In this document: positions 13,901 through 24,425 of the stretch, one piece after another
Position numbering within the stretch: position 1 is the stretch's first letter
Layout: each line of letters opens with the position of its first letter
NCBI GenBank assembly: GCA_003260075.1
Contig: QLIY01000502.1
Location: 1 to 64,000 of the forward strand
From: Phallusia mammillata
Lineage: Eukaryota; Chordata; Ascidiacea; Phlebobranchia; Ascidiidae
DNA: 64,000 nucleotides
Direction of reading: 5' to 3'
Notes under the pieces: generated by a model
What the model saw: the letters and a program-made list of their open reading frames with translations, nothing else
What the model was told of the DNA's origin: nothing
Databases searched by the model: none
Translations under genes and position numbers: made by a program

Positions 13901-16900
13901 CTTACTAGTGTTAACAGGGTACTACAATAATAGGCGAACTTATCAGCGGGCCATATTACCAAATTCACAATGCCATTGTGCCTTATACATTGAAAATAAC
14001 AAAAATGAGTAAAAAATGGCAATAAATATTTTTTGAAATGAGTGCTTTAAACTGTATAGGATTTGTAACAGTTTAACTTTTTGAAAAACCAAAAAAAGAA
14101 AACAATTTATGATTTAATGGGCTGAATGTATATGTTGACAGCCTCTAGGAATAGGTTTGACTAGCACACATCTATCTAGGCATATTCAAAACACACACAT
14201 AATATACACAAAATTTATGGCCACAAAAAGTAGATTAGCTTCCTTAAGCTTCTATCAAGCAAAAAAAATAAATACTTTACCACAAAACTTTATTAATATG
14301 TTATCCACTACGTTTGTAATACAAAGTTAAAATTGAGGGTAACCAATATCATTAAAAAATGTGCCCATTAAAATTGGTATTTCATACATTAGGTTACAAT
14401 TGTAAGCAGAGTTACGCATAAAAAAATCAAATATATATTTGCCAGAAAAAAAAATGTCACCTATCTCAATGTTTAATGGGTATATATATATTGCAAAACT
14501 ACAACATTATGTTGAGATTAAAACTCTAATAAGTGACATATAAAATGCAGTGCAATAACATCTGATAGTTCACCACATATACCTCACAGTTCATGACCTT
14601 CAATCACAAGTATTTCCCTTTTAATCTGTCATTCAGGCCATAATTATTCCAATAAGCAGCTCAAAGCAACAACTTCACGCAATATCAATGCTGTGAACAG
14701 TATAATGCTATTTGCTGTAAATATCACAAAAATATGCCAGAACAAAAAAGACATTTTAAGGATGAGAATTTGAGACAACATTAAATATGAACAACACTAA
14801 CCTCCCATTTTTTGCGATTCTTTAAACTTTGTCCTTGGTGAATTGGGGATGTTGATGATGTGGTTGAAACACGAGCAGCAGATTCAACATCTATAAATAA
14901 AACAAGAGGTAAAATACGTACTTTCATAACTCCAAAGCTTTGTTGATAAATCTGTATTCTGAGCTTTACTTTACATTGAAAGCACTTCCAGCACACAAAG
15001 CATAGTTAGGTGAATCTTCATATGACCCCAAGTAATAGTAGGTAACCAAAGCAATAGAGATTTCTCTGTGCTTACAGGCTTTATTTTCATACAAAACTTC
15101 AATTTTTTCTACATGGTCGGAGATTTCTGGCCAGAACTCAGGCACTATGTCATGCAATCGATTCAGTCACTATGTCATTATGTATACATATGTATATATA
15201 ATATGTCAACACAAAGTAATTTCAAATTCCATATTGTTTTGCACCATATTTTTGTTGCATAAGCTGAAGCTATTGCTGCCAGGCATAATATCTAGCCAGT
15301 AGGAGCTTTATAAACTTGATATTTTTGTTGTATTTAAGAAATTAAAATGTCTACACATATTTTAATTTCCTGAACAATATCTAAAGTCAATATGCCACAG
15401 GCAAAAACTTTGGAGTACCTCCAGTGTTTTTTTTTAAGGTGTTTTTGGGGACCAAAACGGATTTTGATTGCATGACTGCAGTTTTGCTGAGTAAGCTAAA
15501 TAGCAGACGCGGGATCAGAAAACTACAAAGCTTTTGCTAAAATAATTTGTCGTTCTGCCAACTGGACAGGTAGAGAAACCGCCAAAGTCGAAAGTTGGAC
15601 CGGGTTTCGGTTTTGGGCCTGCTTACAATTTTGGACAAAGCGTTTTGCCGCTTAACGCGTCGTTTTGAACCAGAAAACGAAATAAGCGACAATTTAGTGG
15701 CATTTTGACATGTCAATTACGTATTCAGTCTCGTGCGGTTAAGCACTTCTGTGTGGAAAATTTTTCAAAGCGATCTAATGACGTATAATGACGTCATTAG
15801 TGAATTTCCCAAAATAAAACGTTGGACCCCCACCTTTAAAAATTTCTGGATACGCCCCTGTACAACTACAGTTTTTGGTATTTAAATGAAACACTTGCGG
15901 TCTCTTAAAACTACTTAGCGGTCACCCAAACCAAACCTTAAAAAAACCCTGCCTGTATCTAATGTTGAAATTGCATAGTAGACACATGCATTTTCATTTC
16001 CCAACCCACAACCCAATTACTGGTTGCTATGCCATAATCTTGCTCAACAGAGCCAAGTAAATGTTACAGAAGTATTAGACTATAAGCTTAAAAGCTTATT
16101 GCAATTACCTCAACAATGAGCTTAATTGGATATGACATACACACTACACAGCTTACTGAAAGTCATTCACTGGACATGCTATTGTGCCTACTACTCAAAG
16201 CAGTAAAATACAGTCATAGTTTAAGTATTGAAATGCTAGCTATTATGGCCATGCATTTTATTTAGCCCATATTTTCTTTTTACATGAAAGTGATAAATTT
16301 CTGTTGCTAAAAAAATGTGCAACAACAAAAAATATGGACACTTTTTTTCATGTTTTCATGAAAGATGTTCAAACATGGAATCTACAAAGCATTCTAAAAA
16401 AACGTTGTAATCAAAAAATCTATTTTAAAAACTGCAACCACAAACTACAGGTTCTCCTGAAACTTAAAAGAATGTGAATCACTTTTTGCAACTCGCAATT
16501 ATACTTGACTGCAACAAAGAAAAGTTTGTCCCAGACAACAGCAAGCATGACACTGTGTAATTTTGTGCTTTTAGGATTCAAAAAATATATATATATACTG
16601 CAATATAGTCTTACATGTGATTACAAATTACTCCAATGTTTTGTTCTGTGTTAACATATACCTGTTGATATTATTTTAACCAAATTATTGATTGCATGCT
16701 GATTGATATCACGCATGCAAATATAAATGAAACCATTTTTGCTGATTGCAATGAATTATTTATTCCATTATTTTAAATTATTCATAAACTAAAAATGTGT
16801 ATGTGTACACAAATACACAGCTACAAAAAAAAACAAAAATAATTATTTGAGCATCAAGATGTAACAAACAAAACAAACATATGGAACAATGCTTAAGAGG

Positions 16901-18347
16901 AAGCAACTAAAACCCTGCTTCTAAACCCAACTCCTGCAACATTTTACTTAAAAAATACCTTAGCAAACTTATTGCACAATACAGCTAATATCTTGTGGCA
17001 TGATTATGTTCATTTCACAATTTTGATGCATTCTAATGATTTGTATTTGTCTCTTAGCTGTTAAATTCAAAACATAGTTTTCTGCAAGAAACTTAGAGTT
17101 TGACTTGATCACATTAGACTGTCAGAACCACTGCTATAAGCCTTACCATGCTTTGCTGCGTGGGCGGCTGCAACAGCTACTGCAGTCCTTTCAGTTCCAG
17201 AAGCAGGTGAGGCTGTCATGTTATTGCTTTTCCACTCTTCGTGGGATTCAAATGTGACTGTGATTTCTTCTGCACAACATTTATGGAAAGGTTTAGAAAC
17301 AAGCATTCAAAAAGGAACTTTAAATCTTAACAAAAATGTGTGGCTGAGTGACATGATATTATAAAGGGATAAAAAATACAACAAAATTAAGGCAAGATAT
17401 GTACATTGCATTCAAACTAATAATTAAACATTATTTTCCAAAACAGCCACTTTTTTGTGCAAGTTTAGGATTAAGAAGACATGGGTGGTACTAAATTCTA
17501 TATGTCACTTCATGTTACCGCATAGTATGTCCCGTGGTTTGTGAAATGAGGGAATACATGCCCCAATAGGGTAAATAACAACAAATTGTAGTGTTATTCC
17601 AATTACACACTATCACCCCAACCAAATAGCTCTAACCGTCAACGCTTTCAAAATTCTGCACAAAGTACATTTATGTTCATCAAAACTGCTTCACATGCAG
17701 TATCATATGATAGTTAGTACCACTCATGAGAAATGTCAATTTGCAATAACATAACATAATTGCATCAATTAACCTAGAGGTTTTGTTTTTTCGGAAAAAC
17801 ATTCGCTTTCATTGGCTTCATGGATTAATTTCTTTTCCTCATCAACATCAAGTGCCTTCTCAGTTTGATCTTTGTTTCTACAGAAAGGAAGATTTACTAA
17901 ATTACATGTTAGACAGTTACATGTTCAACATGATTAGCTGTACAATTTGGCATAGCACCAAAAAATTGTCTGACTTTCACTCAATTTTACAACTTTCTTT
18001 TTTGCAGTTAATCATATTGAAGTTAAACACTATTTTGAACAACAAACTTATCAAGTTGAATTAAAGAAACATAATAAATGGTCACAATTAGGGCAACATG
18101 CTGCAACAATTTGTGTGTGTTAACAATATTTGAACAAAATTACATTAGTAAAAAAAACAAAAAATCTTGTAAGATAATAATGGTCTATTTTTTATTACTG
18201 TTTTACAAGAACTGTATAATTAACTTTCTAAACACAGCACAAAATTGGTTTAAAAGAGCAACTAGTAATATACCAAGAGATCACTTACTGGTGAGACTTT
18301 TGTTTTGAGGAAAGTAATGGTTTAGTTGAAGAGCGGTGATCTTTCAT
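1936..18347 (-). CDS. zdhhc14: ZDHHC14-like DHHC palmitoyltransferase, 11 coding exons
   Basis: Protein S-acyltransferase that transfers palmitate to cysteines of membrane-associated proteins, expected in Golgi or plasma membrane. Coding exons in transcript order: 18347-18289, 17877-17774, 17269-17147, 14890-14802, 13435-13314, 10976-10804, 9663-9496, 8268-8131, 7438-7302, 6032-5828, 2294-1936. All junctions are GT-AG with matching phase and give 558 residues. Residues 1-125 are a polar N-terminal extension. [17 protein letters not shown] precedes TM1 (about 143-163); TM2 is about 177-198. The Cys-rich domain (about 256-301) holds DHHC at 283-286 followed by [18 protein letters not shown]3 and TM4 follow, then TTNE (the TTxE motif) near 366. 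The protein ends in SSV, a class I PDZ ligand as in vertebrate ZDHHC14. The start exon has its acceptor directly before ATG, so a 5' UTR exon must lie upstream. Family is certain; the choice of ZDHHC14 over ZDHHC9/18 is inference. Confidence 0.93.
2882..3268. repeat. TIR element, GGGTTCCCGCGG family, copy 1
   Basis: Starts with CAGGTTTCCCGCG and ends with CCGCGGGAACCCTG, so the ends are inverted repeats. The inside is a run of sequence about 'gaatttccataacttttccagg'-type words repeated on both strands. It carries a C14 run at 2914-2927 with an 18-base duplication on each side. Its right part is repeated at 3495-3575. A second copy lies at 29178-29735. A clean target-site duplication is not seen. 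Confidence 0.6.
3208..3590 (+). repeat. Direct duplication joined by C10 (3485-3494)
   Basis: About 3208-3290 is repeated at about 3495-3580 with a few substitutions and a small insertion. The second copy starts right after exactly ten C. See the finding on C10/G10 joints. Confidence 0.75.
3647..4560 (+). repeat. Direct duplication joined by C10, one copy with MITE
   Basis: 3647-3997 and 4008-4560 are two copies of one sequence, each preceded by exactly ten C (3637-3646 and 3998-4007). They differ by scattered substitutions and small indels. The second also carries a 199-base hAT MITE that the first lacks. Confidence 0.88.
4301..4499. mobile_element. hAT-type MITE with 8-bp TSD and empty site in paired copy
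   Basis: Ends are CAGGGCTTCTCGAACT and AAAGTTTGGGAAGCCATG, imperfect inverted repeats. It is flanked by the 8-base duplication CTATATAT (4293-4300 and 4500-4507). The paired copy has a single CTATATAT at 3949-3956, the unoccupied site. No transposase frame is present, so it is non-autonomous. Confidence 0.88.
4731..5357 (+). repeat. Direct duplication bounded by C10 and C11
   Basis: About 4731-5013 is repeated at 5083-5357. The second copy is bracketed by C runs (5073-5082 and 5358-5368). The copies differ by small indels and substitutions. The bracketed copy sits inside a hAT MITE (5061-5588). Confidence 0.8.
5061..5588. mobile_element. hAT MITE split by a C-bounded duplicate segment
   Basis: Left end CAGTGGTTCTTA at 5061; right end GGTTAAGAACCACTG at 5588. 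Flanks TCTTAGGG and TATTAGGG match at 7 of 8 bases. Without the bracketed segment 5073-5368 the element is about 230 bases. It lies in the zdhhc14 intron between the last two coding exons. Confidence 0.7.
6074..6599. mobile_element. Degenerate hAT-like element with nested Tigger-like MITE
   Basis: Left end CAGTGGTTCTCAAAC at 6074; probable right end AAATTGAGAAACATTG at 6599. The flanks show no matching 8-base duplication, so the limits are uncertain. The part at about 6140-6334 is shared with about 41808-42002. A Tigger-like element is nested at 6353-6523. Confidence 0.45.
6353..6523. mobile_element. Tigger/pogo-like MITE
   Basis: Begins CAGTAAAACTCGGTTACTCC after TA and ends AACCAAGGTTTACTA. 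This matches the CAGTAAACCTC...GAGGTTTACTG ends of the clearer copy at 49109-49281. TA target and termini are those of Tc1/mariner-class Tigger elements. It is non-coding. Confidence 0.6.
6868..7219. mobile_element. hAT MITE with perfect 8-bp TSD
   Basis: Termini CAGTGGTTCCCAACC and GGTTGGGAACCACTG are inverted repeats. It is flanked by CTTTAAAC at 6860-6867 and 7220-7227. It lies in a zdhhc14 intron. The interior has repeated 'ggcccccttaaagt' words and is related to the copies at 51864 and 52138. Confidence 0.9.
9182..9436 (+). repeat. Direct duplication joined by C10 (9305-9314)
   Basis: 9182-9304 is repeated at 9315-9436 with few differences, in a zdhhc14 intron. Exactly ten C separate the copies. 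Confidence 0.85.
9938..10143 (+). repeat. Direct duplication joined by C10 (10036-10045)
   Basis: 9938-10035 is repeated at 10046-10143 with a few substitutions, in a zdhhc14 intron. Confidence 0.85.
10217..10519 (+). repeat. Direct duplication joined by C10 (10364-10373)
   Basis: 10217-10363 is repeated at 10374-10519 with a few differences. It is the next C10 joint after the one at 10036. Confidence 0.85.
11008..11257 (+). repeat. Direct duplication joined by C10 (11128-11137)
   Basis: 11008-11127 is repeated at 11138-11257 with about three substitutions, in a zdhhc14 intron. Confidence 0.85.
11331..11480 (+). repeat. tRNA-derived SINE, family B
   Basis: GGCCAAGTGGTTAGCACAAA resembles a pol III A box. 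The element shares its body, including a 'ctccaacccagtggttc'-like stretch, with the reverse complement of about 38240-38376. Limits are approximate. Confidence 0.55.
15268..15322 (+). repeat. Short dispersed repeat, copy 1 of 3
   Basis: Contains GCTATTGCTGCCAGGCATAA, also at 29100-29151 and 37522-37567. In this copy the motif is followed by an inverted version of the AATATCAAGTTTATA segment, which makes a small palindrome. Confidence 0.6.
15422..15951. mobile_element. Probable MITE with poly-T/AAGGT inverted ends
   Basis: Left end CAGTGTTTTTTTTTAAGGT and right end ACCTTAAAAAAACCCTG are inverted repeats. The inside is GC-richer than the flanks and holds a TGACGTCA near 15791. It is in the zdhhc14 intron between coding exons 3 and 4. 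No clear target-site duplication is found. Confidence 0.5.
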
Positions 18348-19941
18348 CTATACATGTAAAATAAAATCCCACACTCTTTTACTTCCTACACATCCAAATT
18401 AGTAATTATCTTCAAAACAGCTTTCACATTAAGGCTTTACCAGAAAAAACAAGTCTGCAAAACATTGAAAAAAACAACAATTTAACACAAAAATTTAGGC
18501 AAGGGCAAAAAATAAACATACTATAAAAACAAAAATTATAAATGTGCAAAAACATTACTCCATAAGTTGATTCATAACTTTAAGGGGGGGGGGATGTGCA
18601 AAAAAATTTATAAATGTGCAAAAACATTACTCCATAAGTTGATTCATAACTTTAAGACATGTCCACACTTTTGTGCAAATAGTTCCAAAAACCAAGTAGT
18701 AACAAGGTCAAATACAGGTTGGACTCAATGACTATTACAATATGCCTTCCACATTTTCTTCGAAGATACTTTTTGTGAAACCATTTTCACAAACATGACA
18801 AAAAGATTTTAAAAACTACTTAATATTTTGAGTTACTTATTTCAAATATGACTTTAGTTACGATAGCATTATTATTACTGACCACCATAGACGAATTAAA
18901 ACAAAAAACAAGACGTACTGAAACAAAAAAACTTCTCTAATTCAGTTTTCGAACATTAGCTTTTAGCTTACATGCGCAACATTTGGATCAGCGGAAAAAC
19001 AAGTGAAAACTGAAATAGAAAAGTTTTTGTTTCACATCTGTTTTTTTTTTTTGGTTTAATTCGTAACAGGGGACTTCATTCAATTCCGTAGAGATCAACA
19101 ACTTTCATTCGAGAGCAGATACAGATTTATTTCGCTGTCTCTCGTTTCTCAATGCAGTGCGTGAAAAAAAAAGAAAAAATATCGACAACGTTCCACATCT
19201 GTAGGTTCGAGAAAATAATTTATTGTTTTTCAATCACTGATCTCTATAAACAGTGTTTTCAATGCATTTTCACTTTTTCCCAACATTTTTACGTTTATCA
19301 TGACATTTAAAATTTAGATCTGTATGGCTTTTTTTAATTAAATTTTTATTTATAAAATGAAGTACGAAATACGGTAGTATAAATTACGCAAATGGTACGA
19401 ATCTTGTTAGTTGGAAACTATTTTTTCAATGAGAAAATGTTGTTTAGCTAATTTTCGAACAGTTTTTGTAATTATGACTTCCAATGTTTTTCAAAAGATA
19501 TGCTTTCCTAAAATTAATCATGCGTGACAAATATTACCATGGCGATTATTTGCCACAGTGACTTCAGTCAAGTCTGTTGCCTAACACAGTTTAGGTCTGA
19601 GAGTACATAACAAACAAGACGTAGCTTGCGAATTTAAATTGCATTGGCGTTATCAAAGAGTTCCAAAGCAGTACGGAAAGCATAATCGAACGTATTTTGT
19701 AAACATTGATTAAATCTGGTTGGCTTAGTTGAATTGTTTTGACTATTTTGTACAGGCCACAAATTACAGGTACGTTGGCAATAATTGCCGCTATATGCAC
19801 AATTAATTGACAAGTAAAAACTATGATGTTTGTAAAGCTTTTCTCTGTTTAATTTGAGGTATATAACCAGCTATGTAAACACCACAGCAGATAAATAAGT
19901 AAAATCTGTTACAACTGAAATTAGATCAGCTGTACACTGCA
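18348..19941. other. Intergenic region between zdhhc14 and HOATZ
   Basis: Non-coding spacer between two divergent genes, expected to hold the zdhhc14 5' UTR exon and the promoters of both. It contains a G10 joint at 18584-18593 between about 18540-18583 and 18594-18655. No clear TATA box or coding exon was recognised. Confidence 0.5.
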
Positions 19942-20352
19942 ATGAAGACTGAACACAAGAGCAAAAAGAACGCTAACAATAAGGAAGACTCTCCACCACC
20001 TGTGACAATTTTTCATGGTTCAAATTCAGATGACATTGAGCATGCAAAATCGTTTTGGAGATCCCTGACTTTGCACCCACCTCTTGAGTCCCGTCTGGTT
20101 TCTGCTGACATTCGACAAAGACTTCGCATTGCACCAGCCCCTGATAAAGCCACTGGCAACAAGAAAACAACCAAAGATGCTGAAGCATTTGAGAGTGCCC
20201 TGTTTTTGCACAAAGCACATGAAAAACTAATACAAGATGAACGAGTGCGCTATCGAACTTTATCACAACAGAGGGAGTCTGTGTTGGACTTACTTCACAA
20301 GCAACGTGAACAGAGGATACAGAAAGAAATGATTTCAAAGGATTTTAAATGA
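19942..20352 (+). CDS. HOATZ: HOATZ-like cilia/flagella protein, single exon
   Basis: 136-residue protein resembling vertebrate HOATZ (C11orf88, 169 residues in human), which is needed for motile cilia and sperm flagella. The conserved blocks are visible: [19 protein letters not shown] followed by PPLESRLV and QRL near residues 24-60, and a C-terminal [18 protein letters not shown] near 115-132. The middle is variable. There are no membrane segments or signal peptide; the C-terminal half is charged and probably helical. The whole frame is in one exon, whereas I recall the vertebrate gene being interrupted by introns, so intron loss or a retrocopy origin is possible. A polyadenylation signal lies at 20616. 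The assignment rests on motif order and length and is good but not proven. Confidence 0.8.
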   Translation: MKTEHKSKKNANNKEDSPPPVTIFHGSNSDDIEHAKSFWRSLTLHPPLESRLVSADIRQRLRIAPAPDKATGNKKTTKDAEAFESALFLHKAHEKLIQDERVRYRTLSQQRESVLDLLHKQREQRIQKEMISKDFK

Positions 20353-20615
20353 CATTAATTTCATTGTCCATGATCTTTAATTTATTGCATTTCCAAACTA
20401 ACTGTAAAAAAATAGGTTTACAGTTTTAACATCTTTCATCCAAGTACACCTAAAACATATCCAAAAATGTTTTGCTATGGCCACACTATGAATCCTCAAA
20501 CTGCTATTTCTTCTGAAAAACGATGATTTTGCACAATATTTCAATCATAGGTTTTGTTGCTGTGTATATTGCCTTAATCTTTTAATTTGTGTATGTTGTC
20601 AGGATCTCACAACAC

Positions 20616-20621
20616 AATAAA
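20616..20621 (+). promoter_or_regulatory. Polyadenylation signal AATAAA for HOATZ
   Basis: Canonical AATAAA about 264 bases after the HOATZ stop codon and the first one in this orientation, so it is the probable mRNA 3' end signal. Confidence 0.55.
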
Positions 20622-20744
20622 ATAGCAATGCTAAACCATAAAAAAATAGTAGGGCAAAGTGCAGGGTTGTGCAAATCAGCGTGTTAAGTTATTGCGTGAC
20701 ACTCAAACTGCGTAGAATTTGGATTCTGTCGAAGTATGCTAATC

Positions 20745-21142
20745 CAGCGGTTCTCAAACTGGGCTCCGCGGTCCTTTGTTTAGGGGTCCGTGAAGCAATT
20801 TTGTGGGGACCGCGAAAAGGTTGAAGTACTTCTATAATCTTATTTGGCGTCAGTTTGTGCCACTTAATACGTCTAAATCAAAGTAAAATTAAAAAACGAC
20901 TGTCATTGCTGAACAATAGCCTTTATCACGTAAAAAATGTAATTGTTCGCGCACAATCGTAATGTTTTTTTTTGTCTTGTGTTCGATGTCAAAAACTGTT
21001 TTTTGGATCATTGTTATGCGTAATTTTGCATAACTAGCTAAAATCCTACAAATCAACTTTCGTTTTGCTAAAGGACCGCGAGCCCTCCGTAATGGCAAAT
21101 GGGCCGTTTTGAAAAAATACTGAAAAAGTTTGAGAAACACTG
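20745..21142. mobile_element. hAT MITE with perfect 8-bp TSD
   Basis: Begins CAGCGGTTCTCAAACT and ends AGTTTGAGAAACACTG. Flanked by TGCTAATC at 20737-20744 and 21143-21150. No transposase. Confidence 0.9.
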
Positions 21143-21872
21143 TGCTAATCAGTTACGCGGAAACAAAACGACGGGCCTAAATGTAGCAGACTAATTGACA
21201 ATCGTTAACCTTCCAGTGTATGGATGACACGTGCATTTTTGTTGTTGAGTTTGAGAGGCGTGCGCTGTTGCACCAGCAACACGTGTTTTACGATCGGCCA
21301 TCAATAGCGTTTGAACTGAATAACAAGACTTCACATGAAAAACAGCCAAGTTACCGGAACCAGTAATTGCCCGCATGTTGTGAATTTTGTGCCCAATGTG
21401 CTAAAAAAGAATAACTTGCCACAATTCCATTGCGCCAGATCTTCAAAGTATCCGGAACTATTGTTGTAAAAACAAACAAAAAACGGGCAAAAATTATAGC
21501 CTAATTAACGCCATAGCCACTGTATTCATGTAATCAAAAAAAATGCGCCTGGTTGAGACAAAACTATGAGATTTGGTCAGTTTGTTTAGACGCAACTTAC
21601 ATGACATTATTTGTATCGTATTATTATCCCAAAAGAATAACTTTGGCAATATTTTTTTAAATACTTGCATGCCAAGTTGTTATAGTTACGTACATAGTGG
21701 TGGGTTTCAGCCGGTTCGCACCGGTTCTCTAGAACCGTCTCACGAAATTTTATGAGATCAGCGACGATGAATACATTATTGTTGCAGTTCGCAATGTTCA
21801 TTTCAGCAAAAAAGTTTAAACCTTGCGATTTGCTTCCACGCCGCAAAAATAAACTCCATCTATACAGTAGAC

Positions 21873-22160
21873 CAGGGGTCGGCAACCTTTTAGGCGACGC
21901 GTGCCAATTTACTTGTTATTTCCATGTGTTAATAACCTCGCGTGCCAACGTTTTTCCAAATAATACCGGTTCGTGCCAACAAATAGGCCTATTAATAATA
22001 AAGAGAAAATAGCGAGTTTTGTGCATTTAAGGCTGAATTTTAAGACAATTGCATGATAAAAACTATAAACAAGCAGGGTAACAGGTTAAATTGTTACTTT
22101 AATATAAACACGCAAATCGGTTGGCGTGCCATGAAAAACCACCTCGCGTGCCAACCCCTG
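21873..22160. mobile_element. hAT MITE with perfect 8-bp TSD
   Basis: Begins CAGGGGTCGGCAACC and ends GCCAACCCCTG. Flanked by CAGTAGAC (21865-21872 and 22161-22168). The interior 'cgtgccaa' repeats are shared with the element at 30524-30683. Confidence 0.9.
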
Positions 22161-22611
22161 CAGTAGACTAACATCAGAACTCACAGACAAAGTTAACGAA
22201 ATATCGATAAATGACGTAATTATAGGTGTTCAAAAAATAGCAATTTGCAATTAACAACTTACTTAAAGGTTTGAGGGCGTGGTCGTATGAATAATTTCTG
22301 TAATTGTGTTAGCGTATTCTTTTTGCAGTTTTTAATCACGTTTTGCTTGCACCTATATATTCCGTTTTCCTTTTATAATTTTCTATGATTAAACAACGCC
22401 TTTCGTGTTTTTAATTCACTAATTATGGAAAAAAGTTATGCATCGAAACCTTACATAAAACAAAACCTTATGTCCAGTTTGTTGTTGCATTATGGGCCAC
22501 TCTGGTATAATTTAATTTCTAAACAAAACAAATGCGATTCAAAGAAAAAGGTCTCGTGAAAAGTTAGGTTTATACGCATTTAGATACAAAATCACAGTGC
22601 GTCCGTTAAAG

Positions 22612-22834
22612 CAGGGGTCGGCAACCTTTTTTGCACTGCTGACCGTTTTTGAAAGTGAAATTTTATCGCGGACCGGTCTTCAAAAAACCACAAATTTTTA
22701 GCAATAAAAACGCTTAAATTAGTTTATCATCCCCGGGATACATTGGCAAAATGCTTCATAGCATTTAACCTGACAAATTATACGGACCGGTAACGAACTC
22801 CTCGCGGACCGGTACCGGCGGTTGCCGACCACTG
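22612..22834. mobile_element. hAT MITE with perfect 8-bp TSD
   Basis: Begins CAGGGGTCGGCAACC and ends GGTTGCCGACCACTG. Flanked by CGTTAAAG (22604-22611 and 22835-22842). The interior 'gcggaccggt' words are shared with 25682-26004. It lies about 190 bases before the ATG of the first GNAT gene. Confidence 0.9.
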
Positions 22835-23023
22835 CGTTAAAGGCCTCCATTCAAACACAGAACAGCAAGGATTGTAAACAAACAGCTCGCTTTGCAAACA
22901 GCCAGAACTGACCGGCGTGCCTTTTTCACTGTCAGTTGTTTGCTGCTCCGCTGCAAGACTGCTGGAACTGTAGAAAGTTTTTGACCACTTATGGTTACCG
23001 GTGTTTGACTACAAAAAGTGAAA

Positions 23024-23758
23024 ATGAATCAGTTGAGAAACGACACAAACGTTAAGGACAGTAGGAAAGAACTGGCTTCCATGTTTGAACCGAGGATTTT
23101 AACAGATGCTGATCTGCCACAAGTGTTTGAATTGCTTGATAAGCATTACACCCTGAAAAATCCGTTACGGCAGATCTTTAAAATAACAGAAGATGATGTA
23201 GGAGATAGAGACAAGGAAAGGGCCAGAATTAAAATAAAGGACAAAGCTTCATTTGGACTGTTTCGTAAAGACAACAATCAACTAGTCCGAGTAGGTTTTA
23301 ACACTATACACGACCGCAACTTGGACGGATTAAAACGCAGCGATAGTGAAATTAAAGGACATTCGCCTGGCTATGAAAAGGTCATACGTTTTGCTAAGTT
23401 TTTAGAGCACGACATATTTGACCTTTTAAACACAGACCGGTTCATGTTGATGTCAATGGGAGCCTCAGACCCAGCCTATGCACGTTTAGGCTTGTGGGAC
23501 CTTTATGGATTGACTGAAAAAGTTGAAGACATTGCAAGGCAAACTGGGTGCGAATATATGGTGGGTACATCAGTTTCGCTTTATTCACAGAAGATTGTTG
23601 AGAGGTCGCCAGGCTTTCGTATGATCCGTAAAGTAAAATTCGCCGATTATGTTGATCCTTTGACAGGAAAGAAACCTGATTTGGAACTTTCGCCAATTCA
23701 CACCAATGCCATGGTCTTTTGCAAGCGTTTATCGGATGCAAACAAAAGCAAACTGTAA
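23024..23758 (+). CDS. GNAT-family N-acetyltransferase (aaNAT-like), copy 1
   Basis: 244-residue intronless gene, probably a soluble acetyl-CoA-dependent amine acetyltransferase. I infer GNAT from the N-terminal ILTDADLPQVFELL helix region and the block MSMGASDPAYARLGLW with EDIARQTGCEYM around residues 140-175. SVSLYSQKIVERSPGF, FADYVD and LSPIHTNAMVFCKRL then follow the order of insect arylalkylamine N-acetyltransferases. The classical Q/R-x-x-G-x-G/A acetyl-CoA loop is not intact (YARLGLW in its place), so activity and substrate are uncertain. The start is the ATG at 23024, which gives the same length as copy 2. The neighbour at 24426 is a close tandem paralogue and 27218 a dead one. Confidence 0.85.
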   Translation: MNQLRNDTNVKDSRKELASMFEPRILTDADLPQVFELLDKHYTLKNPLRQIFKITEDDVGDRDKERARIKIKDKASFGLFRKDNNQLVRVGFNTIHDRNLDGLKRSDSEIKGHSPGYEKVIRFAKFLEHDIFDLLNTDRFMLMSMGASDPAYARLGLWDLYGLTEKVEDIARQTGCEYMVGTSVSLYSQKIVERSPGFRMIRKVKFADYVDPLTGKKPDLELSPIHTNAMVFCKRLSDANKSKL

Positions 23759-24425
23759 TTACTTTACTTTGAAAAGATGTACGTGTTTACGATTCTTTAA
23801 TTAAAAAACACGAAATGATTTTGTTCAGTGTTCTTCGATTTAAATTGTGTTGAGTTTAGTTGAGTTCATTTGCTTTGTAAATCAAATGGAAGATAGTCAA
23901 TAACACTAAAATAATCACAACGCCGAAAATAGCTGCACAACGTTTGAAAGTAGGCTATAGTACAGCGCATAAATAGAATTAAAGGGCAAAATCGGCGGAT
24001 GCTGGCCAAGCGGGTTGCAGCGCCGCTGTTAAAGTTTACGGTACTGCGGTTTTTGGATCGAGGCAGGAGCAAACAACATAGGTAATAGCATAAGTTCAGT
24101 GTCGAACCGTTATAAATACAACGTAGGCTAAGTGTCGGTATGTGATAAAAAAATTATTCCTAAAAAGCACGTGCATTGAAATGAATGAATCTTGTCCGAA
24201 TAGGTGTATCACCGAACCACTGTGTATGCATTAACACTCTTACTCAAACAAAGTGCAACATGAAAACAAGAAGTGGTTCATTCTGCAAACACCCAACACT
24301 GGCGATCATGGTTCAGTGACGATTATTGCTGTTTGCTACAAGTCTGACAAGCATTTTTTGGCCATCTGAGCAGGTATTTGTAATACATAGACCGTATAAC
24401 TTTAATAACTTTAAGGCGTTAGAAC
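23759..24425. other. Spacer between the two GNAT genes
   Basis: 667 bases between the tandem genes with no coding potential noticed. It must hold the 3' end of copy 1 and the promoter of copy 2. No AATAAA or TATA box stands out. Confidence 0.4.

Larger units (their letters stand above)
21143..23023. other. Intergenic region with two MITEs, upstream of GNAT genes
   Basis: Non-coding apart from the MITEs listed separately. On the minus strand a short frame starts MADRKTRVAGATAH at about 21304 and meets a possible GT donor near 21210; no partner exon was found. The last 190 bases are the proximal upstream region of the first GNAT gene. Confidence 0.5.

Noticed and set aside
21191-21376. Minus-strand frame starting MADRKTRVAGATAH with a possible donor
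   Set aside because: Could be a first exon, but no matching downstream exon or family was found, and HOATZ lies in the way on the other strand.
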